Assembly (NCBI RefSeq): GCF_023278565.1
Contig: NC_064676.1
Location: 5,022,001 to 5,086,000 of the forward strand
Source: Colletotrichum lupini
Taxonomy: Eukaryota > Ascomycota > Sordariomycetes > Glomerellales > Glomerellaceae
Length of the DNA: 64,000 bases
Direction: 5' to 3'
Shown here: piece after piece, positions 57,851 through 64,000 of the stretch
Position numbering within the stretch: position 1 is the first letter of the stretch
How the letters are laid out: each line of letters starts with the position of its first letter
The notes under the pieces: generated by a model
What the model saw: the letters and a program-made list of their open reading frames with translations, nothing else
Told to the model about the DNA's origin: nothing
Databases searched by the model: none
Program-made: the position numbers and the translations under genes

Positions 57851-59185
57851 CTATCGCCGCAATGCTGGACCACTCCACAATCCTTTGCTCGTCTCCACGA
57901 CCTTGTTCTGCTCACTGCCTGGCCGCAAACTTGCTGGGACGCTGCTGGGTGCCGGACCTGCATCGGACATGACCACATCATTCTGGCTGCTATCGGCTTC
58001 GGGTTGCGTTCCATAGCCTGAGTCCTTGTGGGCCCCGTTGCCGAGGCTGATGGCGCTATCGTCCTTCCTTGCGTTTTGCTGGGTCTTGAGTGCGGCAGCG
58101 CCACGTCCGGGCTCTTTCGACTTGGCCCCGTCCATCAGATTGCTCTGGCCCTCGCGAAGCTTGTTGATGGCACGAACTGTATCAATTGCAGCATGCAGCG
58201 TCCTACGAGCATTGAAGTTCTTCTTGACAGTGGGCAGCAAGTTCTGGCCTTCGCCCTCGCCGTTGTTGAGGTAGCCAGCAACGAAGGGGTGTTGCAGGGC
58301 TTCGTGCGCCGTCATGCGCTTGTTCGGGTCAATAGTGAGGCAGCGACGGATGAAATCCTTGGCGTGATCGGAAACACCCCGCCAGTAGTCGAAGGGGGTG
58401 AAGCTGTAGTCGGCGTTCAAGATAGCTTGCATCTCCTCGAAATCGCTATCGCGGTCGAATGGCGTGTAACCGCACAGAAGGAAGTAGGTGATGACACCGA
58501 GCGCCCATACATCTACAGGCTTGCCGTGACCAATCTTCTTGAAGATCTCGGGGGCCATGTAGCCAGGGGTACCGCATGTCGTGGTCAGCACGTGGAACTG
58601 CTCCTCATCCATAATGCGGCTCAGTCCAAAATCGGCAATCAGGAGATCTGCATTGTCTTCTGGTGTACGGAACAGGAGGTTCTCGGGCTTCAGATCGCGG
58701 TGGACGATGCCGTGGTCGTGCAGATAAGCAACGGCGGAGAGCGTCGCCCGAATAAGATCTGCGGCGTCGGATTCGTAGTATGAGCCTTTGCGGCAGATGC
58801 GGTCGAAGAGCTCGCCGCCGAGAGCTAGGTCGGTCACGAGGTAGAGGTTGTTCATCGTCTCAAAGTAGTCGACAAGTGTAAGGATGTTCTGGTGGCCCAT
58901 GGAGACCTTCTTTAGGACAGCGATTTCATTGCGGACCTGTAAGAGGGGTTGTGTCAGTTTCTTGGTCAAGGATGCAGAGGAAGGCAGTCGAAGGCGTACC
59001 ATGTGCTCTCGGCCGGCCATCAATCGCTTGTTGATGACTTTTGCGGCATAGTAGCGACCGGTGTCAATGTGAACGCACTCCTTGACGACGGAGTAGGAAC
59101 CGGCACCAAGCGTCTTGCCGACCTTGTACCTGCAGGGCTGAACCTGAGGTGACGGAGATGCTCCGTTGGCGCCGTTGGAAGCCAT
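57851..59185 (-). CDS. CMK1: Calcium/calmodulin-dependent protein kinase (CaMK type)
   Basis: Exons 59000-59185 and 57851-58936 (63-nt intron) give 423 residues from the ATG at 59185. The kinase domain spans about 22-285: glycine loop GAGSYSVVKE, YAAKVINK (Lys of VAIK), catalytic IVHRDLKPENLL near 140, ADFGLSR, TTCGTPGYMAPEIF, and DVWALGVITYFLLCGYTPF, the typical CaMK signature. Downstream RRTLHAAIDTVRAINKLREG is a basic amphipathic helix that fits the autoinhibitory/calmodulin-binding segment. The C-terminal tail is Ser/Lys-rich. It phosphorylates Ser/Thr proteins in response to calcium. A long leader lies upstream. Confidence 0.92.
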   Translation of the reverse strand: MASNGANGASPSPQVQPCRYKVGKTLGAGSYSVVKECVHIDTGRYYAAKVINKRLMAGREHMVRLRLPSSASLTKKLTQPLLQVRNEIAVLKKVSMGHQNILTLVDYFETMNNLYLVTDLALGGELFDRICRKGSYYESDAADLIRATLSAVAYLHDHGIVHRDLKPENLLFRTPEDNADLLIADFGLSRIMDEEQFHVLTTTCGTPGYMAPEIFKKIGHGKPVDVWALGVITYFLLCGYTPFDRDSDFEEMQAILNADYSFTPFDYWRGVSDHAKDFIRRCLTIDPNKRMTAHEALQHPFVAGYLNNGEGEGQNLLPTVKKNFNARRTLHAAIDTVRAINKLREGQSNLMDGAKSKEPGRGAAALKTQQNARKDDSAISLGNGAHKDSGYGTQPEADSSQNDVVMSDAGPAPSSVPASLRPGSEQNKVVETSKGLWSGPALRR

Positions 59186-61032
59186 TGCTGCGGCCAACAG
59201 ACAATGTGATGAGGGTGCTGGAGGGGGAAAAGAATCGAGGCCACGAGCGTCGCCCAACGATCGAAGAGGGTCAGGCGATAGCTCGGGAGATAAAGGTCGG
59301 TCGGTCGGGTTGCGGTCGCGAGATCAAAGATGTTGGCGGGGTAAGCAGATGGCGAAGATCGGTCAGCGGTTTTTTGGGGGCGGTTAGCCTCACTCGACAA
59401 AGCTAGCACCAAAATTACGGGCTGGTTCGACAATGGTAGGGCGAATGAGACAAGCAGCAAAATTGTCTTGATAAAGAATTTGTCTCCGTATCCAAGTCGC
59501 AGGAAGAGAGAATTCGAGGCTCGAGGTGGAAGTCTGAGAACAATCTGGCCAAGATTGCTCAAAGGAGCGAGCAGCTGACAAAGTGGGCACGGCAGGTGTT
59601 TGGCTGGATTATTGGGCTGATTTGATGATCGACGGTCCCTGGTCGTGTTGACTGCCCCTTGAGAGGGTCTCGTGGGGCCAGTGTGAAATGGACGCAAGGA
59701 TCAAATCGGCACACAGCAGATAGATGAAGGGGGTGGTGTGCTGTCACTATGACGCTATGTCGCAGATCAATTTGACGGGCGTCGAGCACGCGATGGTGGT
59801 GGAAAGAAGAGACGGTGTTTGGAGAATTTGGAAACCAAAAAACGACGATGGGAGGAAGTGGGAGTGAAGAGAAAGAGAAGGATTCGAGGTTGCGGAGATA
59901 CATACGGAGTAGACTGGATGGGAATGGAAGAGACGAACAAGTGGACCACACGCCGCTACACCGAAGATAGTGGACATGTATGGGCATTAGGGGCACTCTA
60001 GCATCTAAGCACCACATGCGCCAGGTCGTTCAGCTCGAGACATCAGGGACCCTCATTCTCTCTTGAACATGGATGGGATGGTCCCGCAACTTGGAGACAG
60101 CTCACTGACAATATTCCCAGCACAGGAGCTCCGGCTCTTGTTCTGACCACTGATCGCCTGAGGATCGCTCTCGCTTTGTCGAGGAACCCCCCCTTGGACC
60201 CCTTCATACGTGTATTTCTTTCCACGACAATTTACTAGGTATTGTTAATAATGAAGCGACCCATTCAGGATGGGGGTGCTGGATGGATGCTGACGGCCTG
60301 ACGAGGCGGCCCGGGCCCAGCCATGAGAACTGGGGTCCCCACCCCAGCTGACAACTGCTCGGTGGGTGCGTTCTAGCTTCTATTTGGTACTTACTCAAAA
60401 CGGCCCCCAACCAGTCCGTCAGCTGCTCGTCTTCATATCAGATTTCCTCTCGATAGGTAATACCAGCCTTATTCAAGTCCTAAGACAAGATCATGGGAAA
60501 GCTCTGGTCTGAGGCTGACCTGCAAACGGTTCAGATGTCTGGCCGGAGCAGCCACCACCACTCTTTGATCTGCTTCTGAGCGAGTCTTGCATCTAATATC
60601 TACATCTCCGTATGAAAAAACGTACACATATTCATACATCTACCCATGTCTAACACAGACGACGCAGGTTTCTCTGCCGTCTTGAATAGTGAGCATTCCG
60701 TCCTTGGCACATGCTATTGAAATGCCGTTTTCTGAGTCAAAGTTCAGGGTCCAGGCCTGAACCCCTCTTGTTTGCCAGCCGGCCGTTCTTTGGTGCTTGG
60801 CCAGCTCTGGACCCTACCCCACACCAATATCTTCTCTCCTCCGTAGTTCGACCGGCTGGCGGCCTGGTGTTTGCATGTCTCGGTTCCGCCAACTTTGTTA
60901 GCTGGGCAGAAAAAGCAGCTGGGCGAGCTTGGTGCCACGACTCAGCAACACCCGCCAGGTCGGAATCCATCATCACCTTTTCTTGCCGGACCGAAAATCA
61001 GGTGTCGACACTTTGGACATTTCCTAACCTGC
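59186..61032. other. Intergenic region and kinase leader (1.8 kb)
   Basis: The left 600 bases are purine-rich on the + strand (AGAAGAGACGG, AAAGAGAAGGATTCGAGG) and are the likely leader and promoter of the kinase. Beyond about 60,000 no gene is supported; open frames near 60,711-61,103 have no ATG/motif support. Confidence 0.45.
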
Positions 61033-61736
61033 TCAGTCAAAAGAACGTCGATTCTGCTTCTTGGTGCTCATTTGTTTCTTCTGCCTCAGTCGTCCCTCGT
61101 TGAATTGTTTTGCTCTACACTCCTTGTCAGCCCTCAGGTGCATTGGTGTATGAAAAGACAACTCACATCTCAGCATGTTTTTTCTTCTTGTCAGAACTTG
61201 TTTCGCCAGGGACTGTCTCTTGATATATCCTCTGGATCTCGTCGACGAGCTTTTGCTGGTTTTCCTCCGAGTTGGCATCTCTCTGGCGGTGCGTTTGAGC
61301 TTGGAATGTCAGAGAATCAGATCTAGCTGTGTAGTATTTTGATGCCCTGATGCCTTGGTGTAGCAATTTAGGCAAGACTGGTAAGATGTCCTTGATAGGC
61401 CAAACCGTGACCGCTTTGCTCTCCGTTCTATCATGACATTAGCAAAAATGCAAGCCAGAGGTTAGAGATACCGGAATATCCAGTATATATGCGAGGAGCC
61501 TACTTGTTGACATGCTGACCACCCGGGCCACTGGACCGGGCATAAGTCGTTTGCCCCTTGGGGAGTTGGCTACCGTTGAAGGACTTGTGCCATGATCTTG
61601 CTTTTCCCAACTCTTCAGGATCAAAATCCGCCTCGAATGCTTGGAAGCGAGCCCAGCGGACAAGCTCCAGGGGTCGAATGAAAGAGCTTCCCAATATTGG
61701 ACGGACAGATTGACATAGACTTGTCGCAAACTTCAT
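61033..61736 (-). CDS. ICT1: Mitochondrial GGQ peptidyl-tRNA hydrolase (ICT1 / class I RF-like)
   Basis: Exons 61504-61736, 61167-61427 and 61033-61114 join in frame to 191 residues; the ATG is 61736. The N-terminus (MKFATSLCQSVRPILGSSF) suits mitochondrial import. The release-factor domain holds YARSSGPGGQHVNKTESKAV with the GGQ motif. Intron 1 (76 nt) follows immediately after HVNK. The last 27 codons, on exon 3, make the basic C-terminal tail (KKQMSTKKQNRRSF) that inserts into the mRNA channel of the ribosome in ICT1/YaeJ relatives. Without exon 3 the protein would end AEM, lacking that tail, so the third exon is well justified. It rescues stalled mitoribosomes by hydrolysing peptidyl-tRNA. 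Confidence 0.9.
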
Positions 61737-63048
61737 TGTGGCGGTTAAGTTGATCAAAGGAAGACGTCAAATTGATGGAGACTGAAGTTCAGACAAAAGT
61801 CCATCTGACTGGCGACAAGATGAGAAAATAGATTGAATTCCGGGTTGCAAGGTAGGTAATTCTTTGCAGAACTGACCAGTCTGCACCAGACAGTAGTCAT
61901 CATCATTAATTGATAGACCAAATTGGTGGATCTGGACTTTTCCTGAGTGTTGATGTACCGTGTTTGAGAGATGCTAAACTGTGAGATAGACACGGTATCC
62001 GTATTTGGCTAAGCGCAATTGAGCTGCCAGATGAAGCTAGCGTCGGGCTGTGGGCTTCCAACCGTTTTTCCCACGGTGACATTGGTCAGGCCTCATTCCG
62101 TCCAGCGGGATCGGCCAGCCTTGCGGAGAACAGAGCTCTGGCAGCGGGTGGGATGGCACCTTGCCTACCTGAGGTTGTTTCCTTCCACCTGCAGTCCTTC
62201 ACACTGCGATTTTTTCGACTTTTCCTCCCACGCGGCCCTCCAGGCTCCACCACGTCGTTCGTACCTGAGCTTTTTAACCTTTTTTCCCTTTCCACCGCAC
62301 ATACTTTCACGCGACACCGCCGCAGCAGCCACCAACCACATCTCGGTGCTCATGGCCTCAAGGTTCAACGTTCCTCCTGCATCCTCTCTCACCTCGCCTT
62401 TCTCCTACTGCTGAATCGACACCCTTCCGACCTCTCCAGCCCAGCACCAGAGGAAAATAAGCTCCCGTCTCAGAGATTTCTGTCTCCCCCGAGTTGCCTC
62501 TTCCATCTGCTGTCACAACGCACTCACTCACCCATTCATACCTTACTCGGTACTCATTCCGCCGCCCAACCCCATCGGAGATTCCCCCGTGCCTGCAGCC
62601 TCTTTGCTTTTGCGCCTGCTTCCTTCCTTCCATTCCCACCCCGCCTTCCTGCCACTCTGGATATCTGCTCTTACCCTCTCATTTGGACCTCCAAACAAAC
62701 CAACCAACCCAGCCGTGCTTGCCTTGCCTCGCGCTTGCCTTGGCCCCTAAGTACATGACGGCATTGCTGCGGCTCGACTGAATTTGCTAAAAACAAGGCG
62801 CCCGGTTGCCTCGTTCGTCGCTTCCACTCCATTGACATAAAGCCCATTCTTTAACCTGTCCGCCCACAAGCTTGCCTCGTCAACCTCACACAAGCTTCTT
62901 CTGCCCGTTTCGCGCAAGCCTTGCCATCTTCGACATCAGCAAGCTTCCACAGCTGTCGTCGCATCGCCCACTCGCATCTTCAGGTCACTATCAACAACAA
63001 TACTTATTATTACCGCCATCCAGTGCGCCAACAAGTCCAATAGCTTGA
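61737..63048. other. Intergenic region, pyrimidine-rich leader
   Basis: Head-to-head spacer between ICT1 (-) and the acidic protein (+). From about 62,160 the + strand is strongly C/T-rich (CCTTCCACCTGCAG, CCTCTCTCACCTCGCC), typical of a long fungal 5' leader. Open frames here are by-products of that composition. Confidence 0.5.
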
Positions 63049-64000
63049 ATGCCCGAACCGGAGGCCACCCCCGAGTTCCAGGCTACTGCCGCCGACCTCT
63101 CGCCCTACTGTCCATCTCCCCTCCACTCCGCCGCTCCAGCCGTTGTACCTGCTCTCCAGGATACTGCTGATATCCTTGATGCAATGACCGCCCACACTAA
63201 TGGAGTCGCTCAAGGCGACCTAGAAGCACCTGCACGTGCACCAATTTCGACCGAGTCGTATGCGCAAGCTGCCGCGGACAACGCAGACGCCGAAGACGAC
63301 GTCGACAGCCTGGACGATGCCTACGGCGAGGAAGAGGAGACACACACGGACAAGGTTCAGGAACAGCAGGTGGAGCCAGATGCCGGCGAGGATGATTATC
63401 TCAAGATCTTCGACTCTCCTCCTCGGGACGCGGATCAAGATGGCGCGGAAGAGGATGATGTATCAAAGGCACCAGAATCCATTCACAATTCCGCCGCTCC
63501 TGATTCTTTGACAAGCCCTTCGCAAGTGGCCCCCTCCACCGTCGCTGCCGCTGATTCCTCGTCGGCCACTGCTACTGCTGCAGAACACTCAGCCAAATCC
63601 GCGCCTTCCCAACCAGCTGCCGCCCACCAAGGAGCTGATTCAAGCGCGCCTCATTCGACTGCCAACGACGCCTCCTTCAACGCACGCAATGACAATGCTC
63701 CCGAGGATGACCCCGCCGTTGATATCTCTCGCCTTGTTGCTGAGATGACAGGCCAGGCGAGCGAGTCCAGCAACAACCAATCTCCCACTGGCTCTACTCA
63801 GAACCATGATGCTCAGCCATCGTCCAACTTGACCTCGTCTGCGTCTGCCACTCTTCCTCCCAGACCTCCGTTGCCTCAACAGGCGGCTCCCACATATCCA
63901 TCTGAAGACTATCGAGGCTTCCCTCCTCAGACCGCTGCTTCTCATGTCTCTTCCAACATGATTGCTCCGCCCACGTCAGGTCAACCATCTGCTTACGTAG
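63049..64000 (+). CDS. Acidic low-complexity protein, N-terminal part (Nab3-like?)
   Basis: The frame is open from the ATG at 63049 to the window edge (317 codons) with no stop, so the gene is cut. The visible part is acidic and Ala/Ser/Pro-rich: DDVDSLDDAYGEEEE, DYLKIFDSPPRDADQDG, a long Ser/Ala stretch, VDISRLVAEMTGQ, then LPPRPPLPQQAAPTYPSEDY. The acidic N-terminus followed by a PPRPP/YPSEDYRGF segment resembles fungal Nab3-type RNA-binding proteins, whose RRM would lie beyond the edge. That identity is a guess; the coding nature is firm from length and codon structure. Confidence 0.7.
   Translation, partial: MPEPEATPEFQATAADLSPYCPSPLHSAAPAVVPALQDTADILDAMTAHTNGVAQGDLEAPARAPISTESYAQAAADNADAEDDVDSLDDAYGEEEETHTDKVQEQQVEPDAGEDDYLKIFDSPPRDADQDGAEEDDVSKAPESIHNSAAPDSLTSPSQVAPSTVAAADSSSATATAAEHSAKSAPSQPAAAHQGADSSAPHSTANDASFNARNDNAPEDDPAVDISRLVAEMTGQASESSNNQSPTGSTQNHDAQPSSNLTSSASATLPPRPPLPQQAAPTYPSEDYRGFPPQTAASHVSSNMIAPPTSGQPSAYV

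Noticed and set aside
1..64000. Transposons, integrated viruses or CRISPR arrays
   Set aside because: No transposase, reverse transcriptase, integrase or capsid-like frame, no terminal repeats, no spaced direct repeats seen on either strand.

Overview
This window is nuclear DNA of a filamentous ascomycete (Pezizomycotina, most likely a Sordariomycete). Genes have short phase-consistent GT-AG introns, mostly 50-120 nt. Typical members are a BAH-domain cytosine DNA methyltransferase of the DIM-2 type, a Zn2Cys6 regulator, SLD2, the DASH subunit SPC34, BTN1/CLN3, a calmodulin-dependent kinase and a DAL5-type transporter. I rebuilt gene models by joining open frames across visible splice sites. 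Many frames have no ATG, so starts were moved to real ATGs. No transposon, CRISPR array or virus was seen.

Layout. 1-6 kb: a 53-bp tandem duplication, a small two-intron protein of unknown function and a tandem pair of BTB/POZ genes. 6-11 kb: a head-to-head pair of probably mitochondrial proteins, a 995-residue helical protein and a DUF155/RMND1-type protein. 11.7-15.6 kb: the DNA methyltransferase. 16-18 kb: a secreted Ser/Thr-rich protein with a CBM19-like cysteine domain. 20-22 kb: secreted alkaline phosphatase, with Pho4/NUC-1-type sites upstream. 22-27 kb: a divergent ACS-family transporter and a flavin monooxygenase sharing a promoter with clustered GATA sites. 27.8-34.4 kb: a hypothetical protein, SLD2 head to head with a RING protein, a DsbA/FrnE-like oxidoreductase and SPC34. 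36-38 kb: a membrane-anchored alpha/beta-hydrolase-like protein. 38-46 kb: gene-poor, with a tRNA-like Pol III element, a 76-residue membrane protein and two unknown genes. 46.7-47.8 kb: an unknown gene with an in-frame TAG followed by coding-looking sequence. 48-57 kb: BTN1, a type II membrane glycosyltransferase, a secreted propeller-like protein and a Zn2Cys6 factor. 57.8-64 kb: CaM kinase, a mitochondrial GGQ peptidyl-tRNA hydrolase and the first part of an acidic protein that runs off the edge.

These are mostly independent housekeeping genes. Functional links are local: two divergent promoters, a nitrogen-type promoter between transporter and monooxygenase, a phosphate-type promoter for the phosphatase, and ACGCG elements before SLD2. 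The best candidate for something unusual is the gene at 46.7-47.8 kb, which has a 32-nt candidate intron and a stop codon inside what looks like one continuous reading frame.
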